Shown here one piece after another: positions 25,421 through 34,089 of a stretch of DNA of 64,000 bases. Under the pieces are notes generated by a model that ran no database searches, had not been told where the DNA came from, and saw only the letters and a program-made list of their open reading frames with translations. The DNA comes from Endozoicomonas sp. 4G. Its GTDB lineage: Bacteria > Pseudomonadota > Gammaproteobacteria > Pseudomonadales > Endozoicomonadaceae. Every line of letters starts with the position of its first letter. The stretch's first letter is position 1. The position numbers and the translations under genes are program-made. The DNA is taken from NCBI RefSeq assembly GCF_023822025.1, contig NZ_CP082909.1, positions 5,686,001-5,750,000 of the forward strand, given 5' to 3'.

Positions 25421-26398
25421 ATGATTCGCTTTGCCGTCATAGGAACCAACTGGATCAGCCACGATTTTTGTAAGGCCGCGCAGGCAACGGGCAAACTCCT
25501 TTTGCAGGCGGTTTACTCCCGCCAACTGGAAACCGCCCGGGCATTTGCTGCTGAGTATGGCGTCAGCCAATGCTATGACGATCTGGAAGCTATGGCCATT
25601 AACAAGGATGTTGATGCTGTTTATATCGCCAGCCCTAATGCTCTTCATGCTCCTCAGGCCAGGTTGTTTCTGAAACAGGGCAAACATGTCATCGCAGAAA
25701 AACCGATTGCCTCAAACGTTACGGAAGTCGATCAACTGATTGAACTGGCCAAACAAAACAATGTCGTTTTGTTTGAAGCTATGAAAACCCGTTACTTGCC
25801 CAATATGGAAATCTGCAAAAACACCCTGCCAAAACTGGGTAAACTGCGCAAAGCCTACTTTTCATATTGTCAGTATTCATCACGCTACCAGCGCTATCTG
25901 GATGGAGAAAATCCCAATACCTTTAACCCCGCATTTGCCAATGGCTCTCTGATGGATATTGGCATTTATCCTCTGAGCGCCGCCGTAGAGCTGTTTGGAG
26001 CCCCACAAAGCTTTACCGCTAACGGCAACCTGCTGGAATCAGGTGTGGACGCAGAAGGTTCTCTGACACTTCATTATCAGGATTTCGAAGTGCTGATTGC
26101 TCACTCCAAAGTCAGCGATGGGCATATTCCCAGTGAAATTCAGGGTGAACAGGGCACTTTACTGATCGACTTTATTTCTGAATGCAGAGGTGTCAGCCTG
26201 ATAACGCGTGACCACCCGGTGCAAAAACTGACCCGAAAGCAGGCAGAAAATACGATGGAATACGAAGCCGCTGCTTTTGCTGAATTGATTGAAGGCAACA
26301 CCGTTGATCATCCCGGATTGGCAAAAACCCGTGAAGTTAACCGAATCATCACACAAGCCCGTAAAACACTGGGAATTATTTTCCCTACCGACGGGTAA
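25421..26398 (+). CDS. Gfo/Idh/MocA-family oxidoreductase
   Basis: This encodes 325 residues from ATG 25421; the 31 upstream in-frame codons fall in leader sequence that is also present in the duplicated remnant at 23925. An N-terminal Rossmann fold opens with FAVIGTNWIS. The family's catalytic-region motif AEKPIASN is present near residue 90, and a GIYPLSAAVELFG segment falls in the C-terminal sugar-binding domain. It uses NAD(P) to oxidise or reduce a sugar or related compound; the substrate is not deducible. It is convergent with a GH1 glycosidase across a terminator. Confidence 0.88.
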   Translation: MIRFAVIGTNWISHDFCKAAQATGKLLLQAVYSRQLETARAFAAEYGVSQCYDDLEAMAINKDVDAVYIASPNALHAPQARLFLKQGKHVIAEKPIASNVTEVDQLIELAKQNNVVLFEAMKTRYLPNMEICKNTLPKLGKLRKAYFSYCQYSSRYQRYLDGENPNTFNPAFANGSLMDIGIYPLSAAVELFGAPQSFTANGNLLESGVDAEGSLTLHYQDFEVLIAHSKVSDGHIPSEIQGEQGTLLIDFISECRGVSLITRDHPVQKLTRKQAENTMEYEAAAFAELIEGNTVDHPGLAKTREVNRIITQARKTLGIIFPTDG

Positions 26399-26401
26399 CA
26401 A

Positions 26402-26423
26402 AAACCCCGGATAACCGGGGTTT
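26402..26423. terminator. bidirectional terminator between oxidoreductase and glycosidase
   Basis: A perfect nine-pair hairpin AAACCCCGG-ATAA-CCGGGGTTT lies between convergent genes, with T-rich sequence on one side and A-rich on the other, so it can serve both directions. Confidence 0.85.
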
Positions 26424-26444
26424 CATTAACCATAAACGCCAGGC

Positions 26445-27833
26445 TTAAAAGCCATTATTGCGGGCGACATCCCTGAACCAGAGACCGCTCTTCTTAATGG
26501 TTCTCTCCTGAGTTTCCAGATCCAGACTGACAAAACCGTAACGGTTTTTATAAGCATTCAGCCAGGACCAGCAATCAATAAACGTCCACAGGTGATAGCC
26601 GCGAACTCTGGAGCCTTCTTCGGAGGCTTTGTGAATCCATTTCAGATGGTCACTGATAAAGTCGATGCGATAGTCGTCCTGTATCTGACCATTGACTTCA
26701 AATTGCTTCTCACCTTCAACACCCATACCATTCTCGGAGATATAGACTTCAATGTTGTCGTAGTTATCCCGCAAATCAAGCAAGGTGTCGTATACCCCTT
26801 TCTCATAGATTTCCCAGCCACGGTGTTCATTCATCTTGCGACCGGGCATCTGGTAAAAGTCGTAGAAATTCTCAGGAACAAACGGGGCATCGGCAGCGGG
26901 GGCTACTTCCCTGGCTTTCACTCGACGGGGCTGATAGTAATTAAAGCCCAGGACATCAATGGTGTTGGCAGCAATAATCTCAAGATCTGCCTTGTCATAG
27001 TCTGGCAGCTGACCGTGCGCTTTCAGCAACGCCACCAGCTCACGAGGGTAAGTTCCTTTGGTGACCGGATCGAGGAATGCCCTGGTACAGAACAAATCGG
27101 CTATATGAGCCGCTTTCTGATCTTCAGGGGAATCACTGCGAGCGTAGGTTGGTGAAAGGTTCAGGATGATACCGATCTTTCCTGCCAGCCCGGTTTTTCG
27201 ATAACGCTCAATAGCACAGGCATTGGCCAGAATGGAGTGGTAAGCGACTTGTGCCGCCCTTTTAAAATCTACGACGCAGGGCCAGTGATAGACATTCAGA
27301 TAACCCGCTTCCACTGGCACAATGGGTTCGTTCTGGGTAAACCAATAATTTACCTTGTGACCAAAGAGTTCAAAACATTTCTCAGCGTATTCAGCAAAAG
27401 CCTCAACCGTTTCCCGGGATTCCCAGCCTCCCTTTTCCACCAGCGGAACGGGCAGGTCAAAATGGAACAGGTTGATGACCGGTTCAATGCCCTGCCTGAT
27501 CAATTCATCAATCATGTCATTGTAGAAAGCCACGGCCTGGGGATTCACCTCGCCGGTTCCGGCTGGAATCAGGCGAGACCAGGAGATGGAAGTACGAAAC
27601 GAGTTGTGCCCCAGCTCTTTCATCAGGGCAATATCATTTTTGTAATTTTTGTAGAAGGTAGAGGCTTCGCAGGGGCCTACCTGATGGTGGAACTTCTCAG
27701 GTTCTTTTTCATACCAGAAATCCCAGACATTGGGGCCACGGCCGCCTTCGCGGGAAGCGCCTTCACACTGGGTAGCGGAAGTCGCGCTGCCCCACCAGAA
27801 ATGCTTGGGAAACAGGTGTTCGGGTGTGCTCAT
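26445..27833 (-). CDS. glycoside hydrolase family 1 (beta-glucosidase / 6-phospho-beta-glucosidase)
   Basis: This encodes 462 residues from ATG 27833 (MSTPEHLFPKHFWWGSATSA, the usual GH1 start); a further ATG 15 codons upstream has no better ribosome site. The acid/base Glu is in FTQNEPIVP and the nucleophile Glu in ISENGMG. Where ordinary beta-glucosidases have Glu-Trp before the C-terminal GY..RFG motif, this one has WSWLNAYKNRYGF, with Ser in place of Glu. That change is associated with 6-phospho-sugar preference, so the substrate may be phosphorylated; no PTS gene is nearby. Cytoplasmic: no signal peptide. Confidence 0.88.
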   Translation of the reverse strand: MSTPEHLFPKHFWWGSATSATQCEGASREGGRGPNVWDFWYEKEPEKFHHQVGPCEASTFYKNYKNDIALMKELGHNSFRTSISWSRLIPAGTGEVNPQAVAFYNDMIDELIRQGIEPVINLFHFDLPVPLVEKGGWESRETVEAFAEYAEKCFELFGHKVNYWFTQNEPIVPVEAGYLNVYHWPCVVDFKRAAQVAYHSILANACAIERYRKTGLAGKIGIILNLSPTYARSDSPEDQKAAHIADLFCTRAFLDPVTKGTYPRELVALLKAHGQLPDYDKADLEIIAANTIDVLGFNYYQPRRVKAREVAPAADAPFVPENFYDFYQMPGRKMNEHRGWEIYEKGVYDTLLDLRDNYDNIEVYISENGMGVEGEKQFEVNGQIQDDYRIDFISDHLKWIHKASEEGSRVRGYHLWTFIDCWSWLNAYKNRYGFVSLDLETQERTIKKSGLWFRDVARNNGF

Positions 27834-27956
27834 AGGAAACTGCTTTTTATCAACAAGGAGGGAGTGACTGGTTACCATAATAGATTAATGGCGTTGCATA
27901 AATTGACCTGTATCATTTTTGTGGTCACTTGGTTACAAATAGCTGCTAAACAACCA

Positions 27957-27987
27957 TTTACCTTCCAGTCAGGGTAAGGGTTATCCT
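27957..27987 (+). promoter_or_regulatory. CueR/MerR-type copper-responsive promoter of copA
   Basis: A -35 TTTACC (27957) and a -10 TATCCT (27982) are separated by 19 bases, the overlong spacing that needs a MerR-type activator. Between them is the imperfect palindrome ACCTTCCAGTCAGGGTAAGG, similar to CueR sites (ACCTTCC...GGAAGGT). The cueR-like gene follows copA. Confidence 0.8.
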
Positions 27988-28029
27988 GTGCTCAGTTTCC
28001 CTTTAAAATTGATCTCCGAGAGTAAGATC

Positions 28030-30288
28030 ATGAAATCTCTACAGATTCAGCTGGCCCTGTCCGGAGTCAACTGTGCCGGTTGTGTGGGCAAAATTGAAAA
28101 GGCTCTGAAAGCTGTGACTGGCGTGAATGAAGCCAGTGTTAACTTTGCTGATAAAACCGCCATGGTCGAAGGCAGAGCCGACCCTTCTTCTCTGATTTCA
28201 GCCGTGAAAGCCGCCGGATTCGAAGCTGAAATGATGCCTTGCGACTCTGAACGACAATGTTCTATTCAGGCAAACCAGGAGCAGGAAGATAAAAAACAGT
28301 ATCGCCACCTGCTAAAACATACGGCGATTGCCCTGAGCCTGGGTTTTCCCCTGATGATCTGGGGTGTTGTCACCGGTGAAATGAGCGTCAACACGCCCTC
28401 TCAGCAACTTGCCTGGGGGGTTGTCGGCCTTGCCACGCTGTTTATCCTGGTGTTCTCTGGCAGGCATTACTTTACCGGCATGTGGAAATCCCTGAAGCAT
28501 GGCAACACCAACATGGACACTCTGATCGCCACTGGCACAGGCATAGCCTGGCTCTATTCTATGGTCGTCGTCTTGTTTCCTCAGCTGCTACCTTTTGCCG
28601 CTCGCCATGTTTACTTTGAAGCCAGTGCCATGATTATTGGTCTTATCAATCTGGGTCATGCCCTGGAGTTAAGAGCCAAAGGCAAAACCAGTCAGGCGAT
28701 TCAGCGACTGTTAGGGCTTCAGTCAAAAACAGCCAGAGTCGTGCGCAGTGGACAGGAAATGGATATTCCTACACATCAGGTTTTAAAAGGCGACATTGTC
28801 AGAGTCAGGCCTGGAGAAAAAATCGCAGTAGACGGCATCGTCGTGGAAGGCAGCAGTCTGGTGGATGAGTCGATGCTCACAGGCGAACCACTGGCCGTGA
28901 AAAAAACACCAGACGACGACGTTTCAGCAGGGACTCTGAATAAAAATGGCAGTTTGCTGTTCAGGGCAGAAAAAGTCGGCAGCGAAACGGCTCTGGCCCA
29001 TATTATTGCCTTGGTAAAAAAAGCCCAGGGCTCAAAAATGCCCATTGCCCGGATGGCCGACCAGATCTCATCGATATTTGTACCCGTTGTGATGGTCATC
29101 GCACTTCTGTCAGCCACGCTTTGGTTCTTATTCGGCCCTGCACCGGCATTGGCTCACGCATTGGTCGTCGCCACCACGGTTTTGATTATCGCCTGCCCCT
29201 GTGCCCTGGGTCTGGCTACGCCCATGTCGGTGATGGCTGGTGTTGGCAAGGCCGCGGAACTGGGTATGCTGATTCGCAAGGGGGATTCTTTGCAGCAGGC
29301 CAGTCAATTGACCACGATCGTGCTGGATAAAACAGGAACCATTACTGAAGGTGTTCCCAAGGTAACCGATCGGATCAGCACCACAGCGGACACAGAGGAA
29401 GAAAGGAACCAGATTCTGCAGATAGCCGCCAGTCTTGAAAGCGCATCGGAACATCCTCTGGCTGATGCTATTGTCGGCTCGGCTAAACAACAGTCGTTGT
29501 TAATTTCACCGGTATCGGATTTTCATGCGGTGACCGGTCAGGGAGTGACCGGGCGTGTTAACGAAAAGTCTGTGATGCTGGGTAATGACAAGCTGATGGC
29601 TGCTAATCACATTGATGTCACGCCCCTGGCATCCATTTCAGCGTCGCTGGCCAATCAGGGAAAAACCCCCATGTATCTGGCAGTGGATCAACAGCTGACG
29701 GGGCTGATAGCGGTGGCCGACCCGATAAGAAAAGACTCCAAAGCGGCTATCGACAGGCTGCATAAACTGGGCATCAGGGTCATGATGCTGACGGGTGACA
29801 ACAGGCTGACGGCTGCTGCTGTCGCTCAACAGGTAGGCATTGATGACTTCAGGGCCGAAACCCTGCCTGAAGACAAGGAAAGCTATATCAGACAGTTGCA
29901 GGAAAAAGGACATAAAATCGGCATGACCGGTGACGGCATAAACGACGCTCCAGCCCTTGCCCGTGCCGACGTTGGCTTTGCCATTGGCACAGGCACCGAT
30001 GTTGCCATTGAATCAGCCGACATCACCCTGATTCGCGCTTCGCTGCATGGACTGGCTGATGCTGTTGAGCTGTCCAGGGCAACCCTTAAAAACATAAAGC
30101 AGAACCTGTTCGGCGCCTTCGTCTACAACTCTCTGGGCATCCCCATTGCAGCCGGAGTGCTTTATCCTCTCACGGGTATGTTGCTTAACCCGGTGGTTGC
30201 AGGCGCTGCCATGGCACTGTCATCGGTCACTGTCGTCAGTAATGCCAACCGTCTGAGACGGTTCAGGCCCACCGCCAGGGAGATCTGA
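28030..30288 (+). CDS. copA: copper-exporting P-type ATPase CopA
   Basis: This encodes 752 residues from ATG 28030. There is one N-terminal heavy-metal domain ([10 protein letters not shown], CxxC), then membrane segments, the phosphatase motif TGEP, the metal-channel CPCALGL, the phosphorylated Asp in DKTGTIT, the SEHPL nucleotide-domain motif and the hinge [11 protein letters not shown]. These identify a P1B-1 pump that expels Cu(I) across the inner membrane. A MerR-type promoter lies directly upstream and the CueR-like gene follows after three bases, forming a self-regulated copper-resistance operon. Confidence 0.95.
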   Translation: MKSLQIQLALSGVNCAGCVGKIEKALKAVTGVNEASVNFADKTAMVEGRADPSSLISAVKAAGFEAEMMPCDSERQCSIQANQEQEDKKQYRHLLKHTAIALSLGFPLMIWGVVTGEMSVNTPSQQLAWGVVGLATLFILVFSGRHYFTGMWKSLKHGNTNMDTLIATGTGIAWLYSMVVVLFPQLLPFAARHVYFEASAMIIGLINLGHALELRAKGKTSQAIQRLLGLQSKTARVVRSGQEMDIPTHQVLKGDIVRVRPGEKIAVDGIVVEGSSLVDESMLTGEPLAVKKTPDDDVSAGTLNKNGSLLFRAEKVGSETALAHIIALVKKAQGSKMPIARMADQISSIFVPVVMVIALLSATLWFLFGPAPALAHALVVATTVLIIACPCALGLATPMSVMAGVGKAAELGMLIRKGDSLQQASQLTTIVLDKTGTITEGVPKVTDRISTTADTEEERNQILQIAASLESASEHPLADAIVGSAKQQSLLISPVSDFHAVTGQGVTGRVNEKSVMLGNDKLMAANHIDVTPLASISASLANQGKTPMYLAVDQQLTGLIAVADPIRKDSKAAIDRLHKLGIRVMMLTGDNRLTAAAVAQQVGIDDFRAETLPEDKESYIRQLQEKGHKIGMTGDGINDAPALARADVGFAIGTGTDVAIESADITLIRASLHGLADAVELSRATLKNIKQNLFGAFVYNSLGIPIAAGVLYPLTGMLLNPVVAGAAMALSSVTVVSNANRLRRFRPTAREI

Positions 30289-30291
30289 GTG

Positions 30292-30699
30292 ATGAATATT
30301 TCCAAAGCAGCACAGGCCACCGGGCTGACCGCCAAAACCATTCGTTACTATGAAAGTCTGGAGCTGATCTCACCGGCTCACCGTTTAGACAATGGTTACC
30401 GTGATTATAATGAATCGCACCTACGAGAACTGTCTTTTATTAGCCACGCCAGAGAATTGGGTTTTACTTTGAAAGAGTGCTCAGACCTTCTGGGACTTTA
30501 CAATGACAGGCACCGTAAAAGTGCTGATGTGAAATCACTGGCCCTGCAAAAAATAGTCGATGTCGAGGAGAAGATCAGTCAGCTGCAGGTGATTCGTAAG
30601 AGCCTGAAACAGCTCACCCAGTGCTGTCATGGGGACGATAGGCCGGACTGCCCTATCATTGACCGGTTGGTTGAGGGAAAAGACGCCGATTCTGAATAA
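30292..30699 (+). CDS. cueR: CueR-like MerR-family copper sensor
   Basis: This encodes 135 residues from ATG 30292 (GTG 30289 directly precedes it). The N-terminal winged helix reads MNISKAAQATGLTAKTIRYY. A dimerisation helix follows, and the metal loop CCHGDDRPDCPII carries two Cys spaced as in CueR. It should sense Cu(I) and activate the 19-bp-spacer promoter of copA. It is encoded in the same direction, directly after copA. Confidence 0.92.
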   Translation: MNISKAAQATGLTAKTIRYYESLELISPAHRLDNGYRDYNESHLRELSFISHARELGFTLKECSDLLGLYNDRHRKSADVKSLALQKIVDVEEKISQLQVIRKSLKQLTQCCHGDDRPDCPIIDRLVEGKDADSE

Positions 30700-30813
30700 A
30701 ATCTCTTCGAGGGGAATTCTTTAACCTTAAGCCGGTGTCCCTCCCACCTTTTTTCGGATAAAAAAAACCGTATAATTGACCTTTTCGGATCATATATGCC
30801 CTATAATAAAGGC

Positions 30814-31035
30814 ATGAACGGAAACGAACTACTCAAGAAGCTTAAAAAACTGGCAAGGCTAAGAGATGAACAGCTCAAATTGCTTAAAGCGAGAGGAAAG
30901 GGGTCTCACGGGACACTTTATTACGGAGATCGAAAGACCACCTTGAAAGACCCAAAAAAAGAAATCGGGGCTGGGCTTTTGAAAAATATGTTAGAAGACC
31001 TCGGATTAAATAAGGGTGATATAGAGGGGCTATAA
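30814..31035 (+). CDS. hicA: HicA-like mRNA interferase toxin
   Basis: About 73 residues (79 if ATG 30796 is used). I prefer 30814 because the family begins MNGNELLKKLKKL and because a TATAAT at 30802 would otherwise lie inside the gene; no clear ribosome site distinguishes them. The double-stranded-RNA-binding-like fold and its GKGSHGTLYYG motif, with the catalytic His, are present. It would cleave mRNA and be neutralised by the next gene. Two TTTTCGGAT copies upstream (30750 and 30782) could be operator half-sites. Confidence 0.82.
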   Translation: MNGNELLKKLKKLARLRDEQLKLLKARGKGSHGTLYYGDRKTTLKDPKKEIGAGLLKNMLEDLGLNKGDIEGL

Positions 31036-31054
31036 AGCTCCCGGAGGTAAAACC

Positions 31055-31507
31055 ATGAGAATACAGTATCCTGCTACCGTCAGTTGTGATGAAGACGGTC
31101 GTTATCTAGTGAAGTTTTACGACTTCGGATGGGGTTGTACCGATGGAGAAACTATAGAAGAAGCTCTTGGCGAGGCTGCTGACTGCCTTGATGAGCTGAT
31201 TGCAACCACTATAGAAAACGATGAAGTTTTACCTGTTCCCGGTGACATGCTGGCCGTTAACACCTTTCCAGTTTCGCCGTCTGCCCTTATTGCTGCCAAG
31301 GCTGCTATCTACAACGAGCACAAGGCTAAGCGTCATAAGAAAACAGAGCTTGCAGCACTGGTTGGAAAGAATGAGAAGTTTATCAGAACTTTGCTTGATC
31401 CTAATGCCGGGTCAAAAATCCAGAGCATAGAGGAAGTGCTTCATGCTCTTGGTAAGCGACTGGTTATCAGCGTCGAAGATGATATCGTTACTCGTCATCG
31501 AGTTTAG
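31055..31507 (+). CDS. hicB: HicB-like antitoxin with C-terminal helix-turn-helix
   Basis: This encodes 150 residues with a strong ribosome site (GGAGG, eight bases before ATG). The N-terminal HicB fold (YPATVSCDEDGRYLVKFYDF, then GETIEEALGEAADCLDELI) blocks the toxin. The C-terminal ~65 residues (HKKTELAALVGKNEKFIRTLLDP) form a Cro/CI-type DNA-binding domain for autoregulation. It follows hicA by 19 bases, so toxin and antitoxin are co-transcribed. Confidence 0.87.
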   Translation: MRIQYPATVSCDEDGRYLVKFYDFGWGCTDGETIEEALGEAADCLDELIATTIENDEVLPVPGDMLAVNTFPVSPSALIAAKAAIYNEHKAKRHKKTELAALVGKNEKFIRTLLDPNAGSKIQSIEEVLHALGKRLVISVEDDIVTRHRV

Positions 31508-31543
31508 AAACCGGTGTCAATAAACTCGTTCCAATCTCATCAT

Positions 31544-31573
31544 CCAAAGAAGCCCATAGAAGGGCTTCTTTGG
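31544..31573. terminator. bidirectional terminator between hicB and DUF411 gene
   Basis: A perfect 12-pair hairpin, CCAAAGAAGCCC and GGGCTTCTTTGG with a six-base loop, lies between convergent genes. Confidence 0.85.
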
Positions 31574-31585
31574 GTTAAACACAAG

Positions 31586-32035
31586 TCAATGAGTAGCAAA
31601 CACACTCAACTTGCCATCCTCAGTGAAACTAACCACCTGATAAGGCTCTTTGCTGTTGCCGTAATCCATACCGGGTGAACCCATGGGCATACCCGGAACC
31701 GTCAGGCCATTCACCCCTTCAGGCTTTTCAGTCAGCAAACGTATGATGTCTTCAGCCGGGATATGACCTTCAAAGGCATAATCGCCAATAAAAGCCGTGT
31801 GGCAGGATTCCATTCCTGTTGGAATACCGCCCTTGGCACGGAACATGGCGGTGCTGGGTACATCATGCAACCTGACCTTAAAGCCATGCTCTTCCATGTG
31901 TTTCGCCCAGTCTGTACAACAGCCGCAGGCAGGGATTTTGTAGACGTCAACGGTCGGGAATGATGCCTCAGCCTGAGCCAACATGGACGACATTAAAACA
32001 GTAGTTCCCAAGAACAGGGTTTTCAGCTTCTGCAT
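31586..32035 (-). CDS. DUF411 periplasmic metal-binding protein
   Basis: This encodes 149 residues with a signal peptide (to about AQAEA). The DUF411 hallmarks follow: CGCCTDWAKHMEEHGF, ESCHTAFIG, EGHIPAEDI and GLTVPGMPMGSPGMD. Cys, His and Met residues make a likely copper site. The family is usually found with copper-resistance genes, which agrees with copA-cueR 1.3 kb away. The exact role (periplasmic copper chaperone or detoxifier) is not settled. Confidence 0.88.
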   Translation of the reverse strand: MQKLKTLFLGTTVLMSSMLAQAEASFPTVDVYKIPACGCCTDWAKHMEEHGFKVRLHDVPSTAMFRAKGGIPTGMESCHTAFIGDYAFEGHIPAEDIIRLLTEKPEGVNGLTVPGMPMGSPGMDYGNSKEPYQVVSFTEDGKLSVFATH

Positions 32036-32120
32036 TAGCGTTATTCCAAAAATAAGAGAGGATGGTTCAGGGTTTCAGCCTAAACCATCCTCTAACTGGA
32101 AGGTCAATTATTGACCGCCA

Positions 32121-33887
32121 CTAAATCCCCATCGCTACTCCCTCACGTCGAGGATCAGCGCCGCCCTCAAGACCTTCTTCGGTTATCACAATACCGTGCA
32201 GGCCACTGTTCAGTTCCCTCACCTTGACGGGATAACCGAGCTTTTCCAGCGCCGGCTTCATAAGCTCTGCATCGCTATCTTGCTCCAGCTCATAAACACC
32301 CATTGGATTGATCAGATGGGGCAGGGAAATAGCTTTCTGAATATCCATTCCCCAGTCAATGTGAGCAACCAGAGTTTTGGCAACATAACTGATAATACGA
32401 CTACCGCCGGGTGAGCCGATCACCATATAAGGATCTCCCTCTTTATTCATAACAATAGTAGGCGCCATAGAAGACCTTGGTCTTTTACCAGGTTCAACAC
32501 GATTGGCAATAGGCGTACCATTGTCATGACTGGCAAAGGAGAAATCAGTCAATTCATTGTTCAGCAGGAAACCGCCCACCATCAAACGGGAACCAAAGCC
32601 GTTCTCAATTGTCGTTGTCATGGACAGAGCGTTACCCTCGGCATCGACAATGGAAATATGGCTGGTAGAGGGCAGTTCAATGGACTGATCATCCGCCTGA
32701 AGCGAAGCGTGCTGCCAGGCGGGGTTGCCTGCTTTCACGGTCTTCAGAGGCTGGTCGGACTGAAGCTGTCTAGCCCTTTCTGCCAGATATTGACTATCCA
32801 GAAGTCCCTGGACAGGTACAGGTACATAGTCACTGTCGGCCAGATAACGGGCCCTGTCTGCAAAAGCCAGTCTTGATGCACCGGCAAACAGACGCCAGGA
32901 CTCCGGATTCTCAGATCCCAGGCTGGCCAGGTCATACGACTGCAGAATGCCCAGAATCTGTCCCACTGTGGTAGCCCCTGAGCTGGGAGGACCCATGCCG
33001 CAAATAGAATATTGGCGATAGGCTGAACATACCGGCGTACGCTCTATTACCCGATAGTTTCTCAGATCCTTTCTTGAAAGCACTCCGGGGTTGCCCTCGG
33101 CTTTTCTGACGGTTTTGACAATCTTGTCTGCCAGCTCTCCTTTATAAAAGGCTTTTGAACCACCGCTGGCAATCAGCCTCAGGGTTCTGGCAAACTCAGG
33201 GTTTTTCAGAAGCGTTCCCGCCTGAAGCGGTTGTCCTTTTTTATCAAAGAAATATTGGCGGGTGCCCGGATAACGGCTGAGTTTTTCCTGATCTTTGGCA
33301 ATCAGGCTGGCCAGTCTGGGAGAAACCATAAAGCCTTCTTCCGCCAGTTTAATGGCCGGTTGGAAAAGCTCAGACCATGGACGTTTACCATAACGCTGGT
33401 GCATCTCTTCCAGCAGTTTGACGGTACCTGGCGTACCTACCGAGCGCCCCCCAACCACGGCATCATAAAATTGTAATGGTTTGCCGGTGTCGTCCTGAAA
33501 CAGGGTCGGTGTTGCTTTTGCAGGAGCTGTTTCCCGGCCATCCAGAGTGATCAGACGTTTTTTTTCAGCGTCGAAGTAGAGAGTAAAGGCACCGCCGCCA
33601 ATACCAGACGACTGTGGTTCAACCAGGTTCAGTACCAGCTGAACGGCAATCGCAGCATCCGCTGCCGAACCGCCTTTTCTGAGAATCTCATCGCCTGCCT
33701 GGACAGCCAGCGGATTGGCCGCTGCCACCATGTGTTTGCTGGCCTTTACCAGACTCTTTTCTTCAAACCCTGTCGCTGCTTCCGGAGCCAGATCATCACT
33801 GACATTCACGACCTCTGCCTGCACGTTAAAGCAGGCAACCAATAGACTGGCGGTGATAGCACACCGTCTGAAAACCCCCTCGGACAT
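32121..33887 (-). CDS. ggt: gamma-glutamyltranspeptidase
   Basis: This encodes 588 residues with a signal peptide (to about VQAEV). The autoprocessing site is STSHISIVD, whose Thr becomes the N-terminal nucleophile of the small subunit. The substrate-binding ENGFGSR, NNELTDFS and GSPGGSRI segments are conserved. The enzyme cleaves periplasmic glutathione and other gamma-glutamyl compounds, releasing amino acids. Length and motifs are normal. It stands alone; it is convergent with nothing and is followed by the DUF411 gene on the same strand. Confidence 0.93.
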   Translation of the reverse strand: MSEGVFRRCAITASLLVACFNVQAEVVNVSDDLAPEAATGFEEKSLVKASKHMVAAANPLAVQAGDEILRKGGSAADAAIAVQLVLNLVEPQSSGIGGGAFTLYFDAEKKRLITLDGRETAPAKATPTLFQDDTGKPLQFYDAVVGGRSVGTPGTVKLLEEMHQRYGKRPWSELFQPAIKLAEEGFMVSPRLASLIAKDQEKLSRYPGTRQYFFDKKGQPLQAGTLLKNPEFARTLRLIASGGSKAFYKGELADKIVKTVRKAEGNPGVLSRKDLRNYRVIERTPVCSAYRQYSICGMGPPSSGATTVGQILGILQSYDLASLGSENPESWRLFAGASRLAFADRARYLADSDYVPVPVQGLLDSQYLAERARQLQSDQPLKTVKAGNPAWQHASLQADDQSIELPSTSHISIVDAEGNALSMTTTIENGFGSRLMVGGFLLNNELTDFSFASHDNGTPIANRVEPGKRPRSSMAPTIVMNKEGDPYMVIGSPGGSRIISYVAKTLVAHIDWGMDIQKAISLPHLINPMGVYELEQDSDAELMKPALEKLGYPVKVRELNSGLHGIVITEEGLEGGADPRREGVAMGI

Positions 33888-34089
33888 AGAAAAACTTCCT
33901 TTGCATTAATTTTTGTTAGGCCAGCCAATAGTTCCAGTGTTGGCTTGAATGTGCAATGACTTTTCGCTATTTCTTACCCTGCCCGATTGTGATTGTTGCA
34001 AGACACCAACGGCTCGTTCCCACGCTGGAGCATCATTATCTGACCAATCTAAGCAGCCATTTTTATCAAAATGACTGCTCCTGAATTGT
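33888..34089. other. intergenic gap with repeat and array-gene debris
   Basis: It holds the ggt leader, a fragment of the dispersed palindrome seen at 7788 (CGTTCCCACGC at about 34015), and a 30-45 base stretch (CTGACCAATCTAA.CAGCCATTTTT, then TATCAAAATGACTG, about 34044-34077). That stretch resembles scattered pieces of the C-terminal coding region of the tandem-array genes. It appears to be debris of a lost eighth copy. Confidence 0.35.

Noticed and set aside
30776-30807. Sigma-70 promoter TTGACC...TATAAT for hicAB
   Set aside because: The spacing is 20 bases, too long to call with confidence, although TATAAT may still be the -10.
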